From positions 310,001 to 374,000 of the forward strand of contig NC_066608.1 of NCBI RefSeq assembly GCF_905475345.1: 64,000 nt of DNA, given 5' to 3'. The notes under the pieces were generated by a model. It was not told where the DNA came from and ran no database searches. It saw nothing but the letters and a program-made list of their open reading frames with translations. Made by a program: the position numbers and the translations under genes. Positions 11,564 to 24,962 of the stretch are shown one piece after another (position 1 is the first letter of the stretch; each line of letters opens with the position of its first letter). Origin of the DNA: Vespula vulgaris. Lineage: Eukaryota > Arthropoda > Insecta > Hymenoptera > Vespidae.

Positions 11564-14500
11564 TCCACCACCAATTCGTGATGATCGATCTCTTGGAAAG
11601 TTTCGTTGATACTTTTGACCCATTCTTCCATTCTGCGTACTTCGTGTTCCTTCAATTTTCCATGTTTTTTTCTTTTTTTCTCTGTTGCGTGAATATTATT
11701 TTCTTCGTCTTCCTCGCTGTCGCTTTCATTGAAATTAAATCTGACTTTACGTTTCCTCTTGTACGAACGCGTAGGAGGCTAAATAAATATCGAAGTAAAT
11801 ATATTAATCTCTCGAAGATAGCACGAGATATGATAATATTATAACGATACAAACCTGTGTAAAGTGAGTAGGCTCGAGATCGGTAAACAATGATATATCT
11901 ACTGAGTCATTCTTTACTTCTTTTACTTCTCCCAAAACATCGAAAGTATCCGAAAAAGCGGCTGTATCTATGAGCTTATTTTTCGTCTCGGGTAAAGGTT
12001 CTTCTGCTTTACCTTTTTCGTTGTTCTCGCCAACCTTTACTTTTTTTGGCACGGTATCTTTTTTTATTTCTTTTAGTGAATATCTCATAGGAAATGCCGA
12101 CTTTCTTTTCGTTTCTTCTACATTCGTTTTCAAAATATTTTTATCTTGTACATCGTTACTCGTTAAATCAGAATAAATTGGTGATATATCTAAGATCGTA
12201 TCGCCAATATCTTCGTTAAATCCAAAAGCATTATCCAATCCCATATGTTTTGTATCGTTTATCGTTTTAATAGACTTAATGGGTTTACCGCTAATAGGCG
12301 TAGATTGTGCATCACCGAAAATACCATGAGCCGTATTTATTCTAGTACTCTGAGGCATTTCCGTTATGTTTAAGAAAGCATTTAAATTTGTTTGTTGTAG
12401 CGGTTTTTGACTCGGAGATTTAAATTTTTGCAAGCCCGACGGTCCTGGTTGGGGTTCAAAAATTTCCGTACTTTGCTCCTGCTTTTCTTCTTGACCGTGT
12501 GGCAAAGAACCACTGCGATTAAATGTTTGTGTACTAACTAATAGTGATTGTATATTTGAATTTTCCTTATCCTTTATATGTCTTTTTTTACGTAAAGGAG
12601 AAGAATTTGTATCTGTAACTTTTCTCAATCTGTTTCTTAAAAATTTCTTAGATTTTGAAGGAGATTTAGGAGCAGCATTTTCTTTATCTTCTGTTGTATC
12701 GTTGAACGTGGAAGAATCCATTGATGTAGTATTCTGTAATCCTTGTATTCCAGTTGTATTCTGCAAATCCTTATTTGAAACTCTTAATTCTTTATTATTT
12801 GCCATTTCTTCGTACTGCTCAGTAATCACAGTATTGTTGTTTATTGATACAGAATTATCTAAATTTGTAATCTCTGTGCCAAATTTCCTAATGGCTTGTC
12901 CAACTTTCCTGTTTACGTAATTAAATTTTTCACAAGTTTTTTGCCTGTTTATATCTTCATTAATTATTTCTGATACGTCATTCTTTTTAATAGTCTCCAA
13001 GCATTTTGTAGCTTGATCTTTTGTACTTTGTTTAATTTTACCTTGTAATATCTCCAGTGTCCTAGGTTGTGGCGTACTTTGGAATAGATTCTTCACTTGA
13101 GAAAAAGTATTCAACGATGATAATCTCCAAGGACTACCTACATCAAAATTTACGGATGTTTTTTTAATCGGTGACAAAGACTTACTAATTAAAGAATCAT
13201 TTATCGTATTTTCTTGATGTGACTTAATTCTATTACAAAAGATACTAGTTTTTCTAAATGGAGCAAAATTATCTGGCTTTGATTTTAATGGCGTATCAAG
13301 TAACAAAATTTCATTATTATTAAGGTTTTCGATAGGAATTACAGTAGGTTTTGATACAGTAATCTCTGGATGCTTTTTCGTATCTTCAGCTTGTGTTGAT
13401 AGTGATTGATTCGCTTCTAAATTTTGCACATTATTAGATTCAGCTTCAAATTTGTTATTATCAGCAGTTGGCAGTAATTCATTTTGATCTTCAATGTCAC
13501 CTTCAGATTTCTCTACAATATCAGTAGAAGGTAATAACACATGCTTTTGTTCATTATTATCTTCAATTTTCTCTTTAGTACATAACGATATTATATCACT
13601 TGACAATCTTTCTATAACCACTCTTGCTACCTTTTTCTGTCTAGGACGTTTAGTTTTTTTTACTCTCTTTTGTCCCACACGATTAACGATACGTCTTTTT
13701 CTTTTCCCTGTCAATTTTTCTTTAGAGTCATTCTCATCAAATTTAAAATCATATATATCACTCATATTTCTTAAAGATTCTTCATTAAGTTTCACAGATT
13801 TATACACAGGCAACTTTAACTTATCACTCACTGCTGGTTCATTTTTTAATTCTGTATCTTTTTGCTGCTGAGATACAATATTTGTTTGCTGTAACACAGA
13901 ATCCTCGCAATAATTCCTACACTCTTTTCTTGGACGAAGTCGTTTGGACAAAGCCTCCTGATTTGAAAAGGATTCTTTTAGAGACATTTGTCGAAAACTT
14001 GATGTCTTATTTTTTAGCTTCACTCCCTCTGGAATGTTTGCTTTTTTCTTACTACTTAAAACTATGCGTTTTGTACTTCTAGTTTCAGTAGTACTTTTTC
14101 TTTTAGATCTTGATACAATCTCTTTCTCTTCTTTCCCTTTAATCATTTCTATTTTGATTAAATCAGATTTTTTAGATGTTGATCTTAAGGTTTTCATAGC
14201 TGTCTTTTTATTTGTCATTGCAGTATCAGATTTTATCGTAGATTTATTAATCTTATTAGATGTTCTGTTGGTTGACGTCTTGCCAGACCTTAAGTTTCTT
14301 CCACTTGCCTTCATCATCACTGATAACTCTTGAGAAAACAGATACTTTTTATCTTTCTTATTTGTAAAACTGCAAAATAAAAAGATATAATAATAATAAT
14401 AATATAATGATCTCATGTTTTTAATTGACTTACATAAAGAACCAAAATAATATGTAGTTTATTTGTATATATTATATTTTTGGTTGTATAATTTGGTCGA

Positions 14501-14766
14501 TGATAAAATCATAAACTTTTAAAAAAAATGGTATAAAATAAAAATTTGAGAAAAAGTCAAGGCAATTACAAGACCAAATTACACAAAATAATTCACAACT
14601 TTCATCGTTCTCAATGTTTTCTCGTGCTACTTTTGTATACATGTAACACGCAATATGTTGTGCGTAATATAATCGTGGGATGGAAAATGTCAATGCCATA
14701 TATACAGTAAACTTACTTTTTGCAACGCTTCTCAAAAGTTCTGCTACGTGATTGGGCGAAGATCAT
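11560..14766 (-). CDS. dmt: Sororin / Dalmatian-like sister-chromatid cohesion factor
   Basis: Three coding exons are predicted: 14766-14717, 14369-11855 and 11778-11560, all joining in frame, giving about 927 residues. The C-terminal exon (72 residues) carries the sororin signature: a basic stretch with KRKRKVRF, then EWVKSINETF and a terminal acidic/aliphatic tail ending HHELVVE, resembling the vertebrate sororin end. An FGF motif (residues about 732-734) matches the motif by which sororin engages Pds5 and displaces Wapl. Two KEN boxes (about 579-581 and 618-620) fit APC/C-Cdh1 degradation after mitosis. The rest is basic, low-complexity and probably disordered, with several SP/TP sites. 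It is far longer than vertebrate sororin (about 250 residues), as is Drosophila Dalmatian. The start is uncertain: exon 1 supplies an in-frame ATG, but an internal ATG-ATG at 14317 is also possible. Confidence 0.85.
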
Positions 14767-14960
14767 TTTATTTCGCTACAAGTAAATCACTGAGAAACGA
14801 TTTTACGAACTCTCCTCAATTTGAAACGTAAATCCTTTGTTATAAAATGGCGTCACTTCTACCACACGCTAGTTAATTACGCATGCGTCGAATATGTGCA
14901 ACGCGGCCCAATGCCGCCATTACATTTTTAGATACACTACTGCCATCTACCGCGCGTATC
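14767..14960 (-). promoter_or_regulatory. Sororin promoter region
   Basis: This short region upstream of the predicted sororin start is richer in CpG than its surroundings. It contains the perfect palindrome ACGCATGCGT (14879-14888), similar to an NRF-1 site, and two ATGGCG/GCCGCCAT elements of YY1 type. A CTCF-like sequence follows at 14941-14953. The promoter role is inferred from position and motifs. Confidence 0.4.
14941..14953 (-). promoter_or_regulatory. CTCF-like motif
   Basis: On the minus strand GCGGTAGATGGCA matches 11 of 13 positions of the CTCF core consensus CCASYAGRKGGCR, including the whole YAGRKGGCR half. It lies just upstream of the sororin promoter. Confidence 0.3.
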
Positions 14961-16542
14961 TACTTCAAAATAAAATAACAATAAAACGTAACAACATGCA
15001 ATAAACGTAACATATCGAAATTTGATAATAAATAACAAGCAAAATAACTAGATAATTATATAACACTACTTCTAAATATATCTTAAGTCTCATCCTAAAA
15101 TGATAATCCTTAAAAGTGAGTTAAATAATTATAACGTCAATATAATGTTTGAATAAGAATAATACTATTTTCTTTTCAATGATTTCCTATGTATTATTAT
15201 TATCGACAATATTTTACATAAAATATATATATAATATATTACAATATTAATATTAATAAATAACGAACTTAGTAATAGCAATTTTTTAGTATTTTAATAT
15301 CTTGGTAATCAATGTAAAGGCTATTTATGACATATTTAAGTATCACGTCCTAGTTTCTTCTTTTTTTTTCTTTTTTATAGAAATTGAGAAAATATAATAA
15401 AAATGTCAAGGGACAAATGTGGGCAATTTTTTATATTGTCACTTGACAGATTTATTACACGTATTAACAGTTGAAACTGGTTTGGATCTAAAGTAATTGA
15501 CTTACAATTAGTATGCAGACCATGTCTAAAATAATTGAAGCAAAGAAAAATATGCACTCTCGCTTTAAAAATAAAAATACGTGTTTATGTGTATATGCAT
15601 CATATATACATCACGTTTTAAATACTTTTCTTTGCTAGTAGCTTCAGAATGCATTATTTTTCTTTCTTTCTTGATTAAATTGAACCATAGCCACTGTTTT
15701 CTGACTTAAGTATTTTTTGCCCTAACTGACATGAATATTTATGAATATAATAATTATTCTATATTGGAATAGGGATAACAGTGTTATTTGAGTGTAAAAG
15801 TAATATATTTGCATGGAAAATTATCTATCTGTCTTTTGCTCGTTTCTTTTTCTTTTTAAATATTCTAATATACAAACATGTTGCAAAGTAGCAACATGCA
15901 ATATCGTAAATACAGAATCATATGATAATACTTTAAAGAGGTCAAACTCTTAGGTATTATCTTAGGTAAAGATTTGCAATGAGTATATCTTAACAAAATT
16001 TAACACACACATACACATACATTATGTGTGGAACTTCTTTCAATTCGTGTAGACTAGAACATGGTCAAACGAAATAATATTAACAAATATCTCATGTACT
16101 ATTTCATATACTGAAATTTAGTGACTATGTGACCTACATAAAAAGAAAGTAAACACATATTTACCTTAACTATTTGACAATTATCCGTTAAGGAAACAAG
16201 ATATTAAATTACAATTGTAAAACAAATTGAAATACTTTTAAGGATAACTATAATAACAACAATTCATAATAATCACAAACAATCATATCTTGGAATGTCA
16301 AGTGCATTGTTGTGTGCCAATAAGTAGTAAATTACCGAAGCATCAGTTATATCATTTAGGACATAACTTCTTCAATGATACCAACATGGAAGAGCCAAGA
16401 TGGATCAGAGGTTGGTCTGAACACAGGTTTGAAAGGTAGCAGAAGATTTTTTTGATTATACTGATTGTTGAGAGTATCTATTACAAATTTTTTCGATTCT
16501 GTTCATGTTACCTTATCAAACTCGTATTCAGACCGACGTTAC
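14961..16542. other. AT-rich intergenic DNA / aftiphilin 3' UTR
   Basis: Strongly AT-rich DNA between the aftiphilin stop codon and the sororin promoter. The right part is presumably aftiphilin 3' UTR. No other feature is recognised. Confidence 0.5.
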
Positions 16543-19500
16543 TCAGCCAGGCATTTTCCGATTTATCATGGCACCTAAGTCTTGAACAATTTGTTTTTGC
16601 TCACGATTAAACAATAAAGTTCTAGCACTTAAAAAGGATAAATCTGGTAGTTGATTCAGAACTTTCATTGTCTCTGCGTGTACAGACATGGGTCTACCAA
16701 ACCTGTCCACAGTGACATGTTCTGCATTTTGCAAATGTTCTCTTCTTGACAATGACGACTTTCTATAATATAAGTCTTGACTTTTTGTAGCATTACTGCT
16801 TACTAGGAACGATTTATTGTTTATTGACGGAGCATTTTTTAATACTTTATGCGGAAAACTTTTTCCTTTACCCCCTATTTCATGTTCCTCTTTTAATTTC
16901 CAATCGATCATGTGTGGCCCTGGTAGAGGTTCGATCATTTTGCCCGTTTGTATTTGTTTCTGAGATTTTAAGCTATCGTTCAATCCACTATTGAAAGGAT
17001 TCAAAGTACTTTTATTTGATATTTTCATGGATTGTAAATTGCTGTTCTCGGAGATAACGGTTGGATCTGACGAATCTGTTCAATAATAAAATTAAATATT
17101 TCTTATGAATATTAACATGAATGATGAATAAATACAGTATCATCTATTAAGGTATATTAAAACTTTTTTTATGGACAGCATGTATAAAAAATACATTTGT
17201 AAAAATAGTAGAGTGCAAGGGTAAAGGAATGCTAGCACTACCACTTACAATAATATATGGAGTCCCGTGTGTAAGCAGCTGTTTGATGATAGGATTCGGA
17301 ATATGTGGAACAGTGGGGTGTTAGTAGAGGGTCAAACGGACACAATAAATCCAATGGTAGAAGAGCTGATAACCCACCACCTGTATTATTGTTTGTGATA
17401 TTTAAGAGGATGTATTATATACATTTATATATGCGTGCATAGCTTAGAAAAGTAGTTTTATTTGAAAAGCCAAAGCAATCTTCGTTTCATATTTTCCGCA
17501 TTTTTACATGTAGATTATTTTTTTCTATGCATTGTAGTAATTTTTTTTTAAACAATGTATACTTACTAGCATCTAAAGGATTAACAAGCCCAGAACTATT
17601 CCAATCAAATTGGGCAGCAGGTACTTCCTGGTATGATTTTGCAAACATTAATTGTGCTTTAAATGAGTTTTTTACTTAAATTATCTGTAAATTAAACTTA
17701 CATCTGAAGTAGACACTCCTTGCACCTTATTCGTGGTAGACGGGGGAGAATCAACAGAAGCCTTTATCGGTTCTAAAGGGGTAAAACCAAGATTAGCTGC
17801 AAACCTTGGAACACTAGTATTCCATCTTGGCCCAAATAACTGCAAATAAAAAAGGATTTATAGTTTATTAAAAGTTATATATTTTACATGAGAAAAAAAA
17901 CGTATACTTACGATATTACGCGAATCAATGCCAAGTGCATTTAAAAGCACATTATTACTAGTACTATTAGACCATTGATAAGTTAAAGCATTAGTTTCTT
18001 CTACATTTTTCAAGCACTGCCAGATTTTATCTGTTTTCGTAATTAAAGGTTTTAAATCAGTTTCAGGAAGCGTAGGCATCACGCAAAACATATTTGTTAC
18101 TATATCTTCTATCTTGTTTGCAGCCTGGAAATAATCACATGATTACTAAACGATAAAAATATAGATTAATAACATGCAAAAGAAACAACCATGCGGTAAA
18201 AATGCTAATATTCTGAGTGATATACTAAGCTAATAGATGTTTTTGTTGATAAATTCTAAACTCACATTCTTATTTTCTATCCGACACATAGATTCTCTCA
18301 AACTAAATTGTTGTGTTTCTACTGTACTGTTTGATGATTCAAAATTATTAAATTCTCCAAAGTCATCATCAGTTTCAGGTACTTTGGGATTAACTACATT
18401 AGATGTCCATTCATCTCCCACGCTTGAAAAATTCGTAAAATCACCAAAATCATCGTCTGCATTTTCTGTGTTACAAAGTACTGGAAAAGTATCACTCTTT
18501 TTATGTGTTGGCATTGCGTTTTCTTGTTGCATTTCTTGATAATCGCAAAAAGTATCATTTTCGAAATGTTCTATACAGGTTCTATCGTTATAAGTGGCAC
18601 ATTCCAAATCTGAATTATTTTTTACATTGCTATTTTCTGCCTGTATATGATTAGAAAATGTTTTATTGGTTGGCAGTGATACGTTTACAAAAGATGAGAG
18701 ATTTTGTCTAAAATCTGTTTCGCTCGATAACTTGGATAAGTTATCCTCAATTTGTACTGTATTAGATAAATTATCAGATATGACATTTAAACTGCATTCA
18801 GATATTGACACTCTATCAAGATCTTCAGTAGATTTGAAATCTGTAAAATTAGGATCTTCTTTATCGAACGAATTATTATCTATTAAAGCAGACTCTATGA
18901 AATTTTCTTCATTATTTAAATTTGTATTCACAGCAAACGTATTTTCATTGATTGCAATCATACTTTTATTATTAACTATTCCACTTTTAACATTTTCTAC
19001 TATATCCAGTGTATCAAATGTATTTGATTCAAGATTTGTATTTTCTCTCCATGATAGATTAGGCAAGGTACCAATATCGTTATTTACAAATTTACAACCT
19101 ATATTTGATTTGTCCCTTATAGTTTTATCTATACCCAAATCAGAATTGAAAGAGGTATATACAATATCATTACTTAATGCTTCACTTTTATCAAATGTAC
19201 CTCCAATTTCTTTAAGATCCTCCTCAATAGTTAAATCACAGTCTGATTGAGGAAAAATGTCAACATTTTTTACATCCTTGTCTTGAGAGGGAAGAGAATC
19301 GGATAATGTTTTACTATTTTGCATAGAATCACACTTCTCAATGCTTTTATTACTTTCATTCTTCTTAATCCTTTCATCCATCGACTTGCATTCTAAGTGA
19401 GTATCATTGACTGTATTAACAATTGTATCATTATATGAATTGCTTACAATTTCGTACTGTAGATCAAAACAATTTGCTTGTGAAACTGACAACTCTTTAT

Positions 19501-20348
19501 GCAATATTTTATTATTATCAAAACTACTCCAATCTGCAGAATCTTTAAATTGTTCATAGTTATAAAAATCATTGTCTAGATGTTGTAATCCATCAGATGT
19601 ATTTGTGGGGTCATCTAAATCTAGGCTTAAAGGTTCTACATCATCATTGACTTCCAAATTATTTAATGAACCTTCATGCTCGCTCACAGTCTTCACACTA
19701 TTCGCTAAGCTACTATTATTGCTACTGACTACACTCTTATTAATAAAATTTACTTTATCTAAGATGACCTGAGTACAAATATCGTAAGTATCATTATTGT
19801 TTTCTGTAGTTTTTAAATCATTCTCACTACATAGATTTAAGTTATCGTGTTGAATGATACTATTATCATCAAAATTATTTTTTTTAATACTACTATTTTC
19901 TGAATTATCGTGTAATTCTATGTTGCTCACAATATCTTCTGCTTTCTCAACAATTAAAACATCATCTGGAATATTACATTTAAGAATGCTATCATTTTTA
20001 GAGCATATGTTAGATGATGGAGAATAATTAACTCCATTTACTTTTGGAGAAACATTTTCAGACATTATTGGTGTTTGAATAGGAGTGATAATTTTATGTG
20101 GTGAATCTGATGTAATGGATAAGCCTGTAAAACAAAAAAAATTATCATAATATAGAAATTTTATCTATACACAAATTTTAAATAAAAATATGCGATTGAA
20201 ATACTATGAATTGCATAACGAGTTGATATTATAATGTAATCGTACCATCGATTCCACCAGCCGTAAAATCTCCAAATTCATCTTCATCCGAATCACCAAA
20301 ATTATCCAAAGGTGGAGGTGTAGAACTCACTAAAGGTGGAAAAGCCAT
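16543..20348 (-). CDS. AFTPH: Aftiphilin-like clathrin/AP-1 accessory protein
   Basis: Coding exons are predicted at 20348-20246, 20124-18266, 18124-17912, 17839-17702, 17627-17567 and 17075-16543, plus an optional exon at 17380-17249. All joins keep frame, giving about 968 residues, or 1012 with the optional exon. Repeated acidic FGxF motifs, which bind the AP-1 gamma-ear, occur at residues 23-28 (DEFGDF) and again late in exon 2 (DDFGDF, DDFGEF). The conserved clathrin-binding region lies in exon 3 (WQCLKNVEE at about 689, then QW at about 704-705), followed by QFDWNSSGLVNPLD and a C-terminal LPDLSFLSARTLLF, all of which resemble vertebrate aftiphilin. Exon 2 is long, Asn/Asp/Ser-rich and probably disordered. 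The family acts in trafficking between trans-Golgi network and endosomes with AP-1 and gamma-synergin. The start ATG begins MAFPPLVS directly after a likely 5' UTR acceptor. Confidence 0.88.
17249..17380 (-). CDS. AFTPH: Aftiphilin cassette exon with clathrin-box-like motif
   Basis: This 132-base exon is flanked by a good acceptor (TTATCACAAACAATAATACAG) reduced here to its AATAATACAG end and by a GTAAGT donor. It lies between the exons at 17567 and 17075, is entered and left in phase 1, and has no stop, so inclusion or skipping both preserve the frame. It encodes about 44 residues with LLPLDLL near the start, similar to a clathrin box, and CPFDPLL. Whether it is constitutive or alternative cannot be seen from sequence. 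Confidence 0.65.
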
Positions 20349-21317
20349 CTTTCAAACCTGCTTTAAATAAAAAATAAATAAGTTAATAATATTTAAGTAT
20401 CAATCTTTTATATTCTATACATATAACTTATACTATAGAATTATTACTCTTGGATTGAAATTGTGTTCCCATATAATACACTACAATGTTAATTATAGAT
20501 TTTAGAAATGACTCTTTAATGCACATGCCTCCTATATGGACTTATTTAAATAATATAGTACATTTTTTGTAAAATATTGAATGTTTTCCTTACAATATTT
20601 CAACATGGTAGATACATTGAACACTGTATTTATAGGTTACACATCGTTTATATTCTATTGGAAAATATTTTGTCATAATATAATAGAAGAAAGATCTCCT
20701 CGATTATCGGTAGTAAAACAACTAATAGCCTTTTATTTATATGCGTACTGTCTGTAAAGAAAAATCCTTGACAGATGTACATACTTACACAAGTAAATCT
20801 CGTATCCGCTCCAAAAAATTAGGAGCACTTTTTCACAATTTTATCTTGTAATTGAACTATTCATTTTTTAATAATTTAAGGAAATCGCCTACTTTCTTAC
20901 ACAATTGATACTGTCACAGCCAAATGCTAAATATCGATGATCGTCCGTATGACGATTAAATACGTGACAGTGATAAAGTCATGAGACATTAGGAATATCA
21001 CCTGTTCTCCGCACTGTTGCGACGCAATTGCTATCTGCGCACCTGCCATTTGTGACACGCGCGTTTTACAAAATTAATTAGTCATCGTAGCAATATTATT
21101 TCCATAATAAATTTAACTAAAATGTATTGTTCTTTTATACAAATTAGTTCGAAATATATACTAATGTTACTAAAAATAAAAAATATTGAATGTTAATCTA
21201 AACGATATAAAAAAAATCAAATCGTTTATTTTATAAATATAGATCTCACTGTTTATTGAAAATATGACAAACTATAATCGGTGAAATAATTTGTTATAAA
21301 TTTAAAACATTTACATT
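20349..21317. promoter_or_regulatory. Aftiphilin upstream region / zinc-finger gene 3' flank
   Basis: AT-rich DNA with a less AT-rich segment at about 20,800-21,060. A donor-like GTGATATT on the minus strand at about 21,000, preceded by a CpG-containing stretch, may end an untranslated aftiphilin first exon; the coding exon begins just after a possible acceptor at about 20,360. The portion beyond 21,100 is probably the 3' flank of the zinc-finger gene. Confidence 0.35.
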
Positions 21318-23585
21318 TCATTGTCCTTCTTGTTTGGCATTATGCTGAGTACGTCGATGTTTTCTCATGTCACCCTTTTGCCGAAAACATCGGCCGCATA
21401 CATCGCAAGCATGTGGTTTTTCCCCAGTATGAATTTTTATGTGATTGTTTAGAGCTTCCGTTCTTGTAAAAGCTTTTTCGCAATAGTGACATTTATATCG
21501 ACGATCGCCTCTGTGTATCAATCTATGTTGGTAAAACACAGATCCAGTTAGAAAAGCTTTATTGCAAACGTCGCATTTGAAAGGTCTTTCTCTTGTATGT
21601 TTTTTTCTTGTATGATCTGCTAAGTCAGGCTTTATGGTAAATCTCTGATCGCAATATTCACATGCATAAGGTTTTACTCCCATGTGAAATCTTTTATGTG
21701 TCCACATGTGACTAGATTGAGTGTAACTCTTACCACAAATATTGCATACATACGGTCTTAAACCACTGTGTCTTCTTTTATGAGCATTAAGAGAATTTGC
21801 AGTAGGTAGTAAACTACCGCATATGTCGCACGGGAATTTCGAGCATTGATCTCGTCCATGGTTTTGTATATTTTCCTTTTGATCAAATATAGATCCACAA
21901 AGTTCACAAATATATTTCATATTGCCAGTTTCAGAAATACGTGGTACATGTTGATGTCTTTTTTGCTTATGTTTGTAAAGAAGAGATAATTCTTTCATAT
22001 CTTTATTACATATATCACATAAGAATACAGTTAGTACTTTAAACACACGTGGATGTTCTTTCCAATGTAAAACAACTTCTGCGAATGATTTATAAATTGT
22101 CTTGCATATATTGCAGCTATAAGGTCTTTCCACAACGTGTTGATTCTGGTGATTCTTTAAATTTTCAATATCAGTAAAATGCATATTACAGAATTCACAA
22201 TGGTATATCTTGGATATTAATAATTCTTCTATTAATATTACTTTATCCTCGTGTATTTTATAATGATTATCTGCATCATCGCAACAATTGAAAGCTGCTC
22301 CACAGCGAACACATTTCCATATAGTTTGATTATTTTCAATAATTATACCATGTGCAGCTGTATGTTTATTTAATCTTGATTTTTGTGTAAAACTTTTAGA
22401 ACATTGAGAACATCTATATGGTTTCTCTGGTAGATGTGTTACTACATGTCGTTTTAAAGTATATCCATCTGAAAATCCCTTGTTACAAACTTCACACACA
22501 TGTGGTCTATTCTTACCATCAACGCATACATGCATCCTAAGTTCCTCTTGATTACTAAATAATTTTCCACATTGCAAACATGAAACAGTCATATCCTTAC
22601 AATGATATCGCTTATAATGATAATATAATTTTAATTCTTTGCCAAAAGTAATTTTGCAAATTTCACAATACAGTGCTTTTGCACCTTTATGAAATTGCAT
22701 ATGAAAATTTAAACGTTCCTCAAAAGTAAATGTAGCATTACATAAAAAGCATTTATATGGCTTGGAAGTATTTTGTATATTTGGCTTACATTTATGGCCA
22801 TCCAAAGTTTCTTTTGTATGATACAGATTCATACATGCACCGCACTTCAAATACTTCTGCTTACTTCCTAAACATTGTAACATAATTAATCGATTTCCTG
22901 CTTCATAATCAGCCTTGAAATCATGAAATATTTTCTCCTCATCACTACTTTCCAAAACAATATCACTATCATATAATTCGATTTCTTTTGGATTCTGTAT
23001 TGCATCTTGACAAGTATTCATATGTCCTTCTATACAGAGAGGGCAAGATTTAGTGTTATTTAAAATATTTTCTGTTGTTGACTCTGTAATATTAAAGGAT
23101 TGCTTCTCTTTAAGAATCTCTAATAAAGTTTCCTCCGCTTTGATACACTGAATATCAAATTCATCACACCAATTTATTTTCTCAACACATCCGATGCAAA
23201 GCTGTTTAGGTAAAGGATCTGTTTTCCTCACCTACAATATATTATTACAAGTTATCAGATTATTATGATATAAAAAAAATATAAAAAAAATTTTTTAAAT
23301 CATGTTATTTAATAATACCTTTATACTCAAACAAGTGTTCATTTTATGGGCCAATTTCATTGACTCTCCTAACTCAGAATATATATATATAGGATTTGGA
23401 GTTTCTCCTGCACATAATCGACAAAGGGAAAATACATCAGTTCTCATTAATGCACTTCCAGGTTCCATTTCTAATATTTCATTAGGTGAAAGAGGATCCT
23501 CTTGGGACCAAACAATGGAACCATCTAAATCATCAATATCATCTTCCCGATCACTTACAGTACTCACAGATTCTGACTTTAACAT
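21318..23585 (-). CDS. ZAD-domain C2H2 zinc-finger protein
   Basis: Two coding exons are predicted, 23585-23319 and 23231-21318, joined in phase 0, for 726 residues. An N-terminal ZAD (zinc-finger-associated domain) is split by the intron: CRLC in exon 1 and CIGC in exon 2 supply the four zinc-binding cysteines. After an acidic linker come about 15-17 C2H2 fingers running to the C-terminus, the later ones joined by canonical linkers such as HTGEKPHAC and HRGDRRYKC. One finger (FPCDICGS) and the preceding one look degenerate at the histidine end. ZAD domains mediate dimerisation, and such proteins usually bind DNA as transcription regulators. No specific orthologue is recognised. The ATG at 23585 follows a probable acceptor, so an untranslated exon lies upstream. 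Confidence 0.88.
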
Positions 23586-24850
23586 TTTTGTTACTGTAAT
23601 GTATATAAAAGCATAATAATATAATATTTATCAATAAAAATATATTCCTCCTATAATAATTGTTTGCAAATTAATTTTATGAAGTTATTAGATAGTAATT
23701 AGGATTATAATTAAAACAAATCATTATTATTAATAATATACAAAGAACATTAAGAGATGAAAACATTGTTTAATTTAAAAGTTAATTGGATTCCTAATAA
23801 TAATAAATAATTTTAATAAAAGTCACTGAAATATATTTTTTGAAAAAATTCTGTTGATTTATTTCTAATTATAGTGAACAATAAAAGGCAAATGAAATTG
23901 TCAAGTAAGAATTGGAGTAGATTACCTTTTCCTTGAAAAGAAGACAAATATTCAAATATTCTTTCATGGCAAACTCAATGTCCTTGAATTGCAAAGCTTT
24001 TTAGTAGCTTACTATCGTTAAGACAACATTCGTAAATAAATTGTCTTGGTAACAAGAAACAAATAAATATCTACTAATTTTTGAAGTAACACGAATTACA
24101 AAAATGGATGTAATCAATGTTACGACGAATTTAACCACATTATTTAATTGTATTTTCAAAAAATAAATAATTCTTAATTAAATAATGCACAATAACTATA
24201 CAACAACATATGTTCATTAATCTAAATACAAACATATTTCCAAATAATGTTATAATTACTTATAATAAAATTAAAAAAAAAACAATAGTTTAATGATTTG
24301 AAATTTAAACTAATTTTTACGTTATATATAAAACTTCCTCTGATTGGCTGCTAGTCATATGTAGTCATATATGTCTGCAATTTTTTATAGAACTCCTAAG
24401 TATAAAAAAATTGAACATTCACGAATAAATAAAATTTATTACGATTATATATAATAAATAAAAAATTATTTCAATTTATTATTGAAATATTTTTTTATTT
24501 AATTCATATCAATGTGAATCAATAAGCATGATTCTCAACGAATAAAAAATTCCAAACGCTGATGTTTTCTTTTTTAAACACCATATGGCGTTAGTCTTCA
24601 CAAAACAATAATAAATAAAAATTATTACATTAATTCATAAAATATAAAATAAATTTCTTTGAATAAATTATTTATGTTTATAATGATTGAAAATTCAGGT
24701 TAATCTTTTTAAGTTTAATTAATTACATTATAAGTAATTATAAGTAAAAAAATAACTACATGATCGGCAAAATTTCCCTCTTCTTTCGATACACCGATGC
24801 CGAAACAAGCTGCAGTAACGGAAGACAACTGCGCAATCGCTAAAATTTCC
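23586..24850. other. AT-rich intergenic DNA between divergent genes
   Basis: Very AT-rich DNA between the zinc-finger gene (-) and HP1 (+). It must hold the zinc-finger promoter. An inverted CCAAT box (GATTGGCTG) lies at about 24,343. No coding sequence is seen. Confidence 0.5.
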
Positions 24851-24962
24851 CTCCGTCCGGCAACACTGAACAGCAACCGGACAGCGTAGGCGCCAGAAGT
24901 ACGATACCGCGTCGGTTTATGAACTTATATACAGTGAGATTTTTGTGAATATATAATAAGAA
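24770..24962 (+). promoter_or_regulatory. HP1 promoter and predicted untranslated first exon
   Basis: A CpG-containing island in AT-rich DNA ends in a donor-like GAA|GTAAGG at 24963. The HP1 coding exon starts after an acceptor at about 25,593, so this is the likely untranslated first exon and promoter. Confidence 0.4.

Noticed and set aside
18237..19772. Plus-strand open frames across aftiphilin exon 2
   Set aside because: They are antisense shadows of the long Asn/Ser-rich aftiphilin exon.
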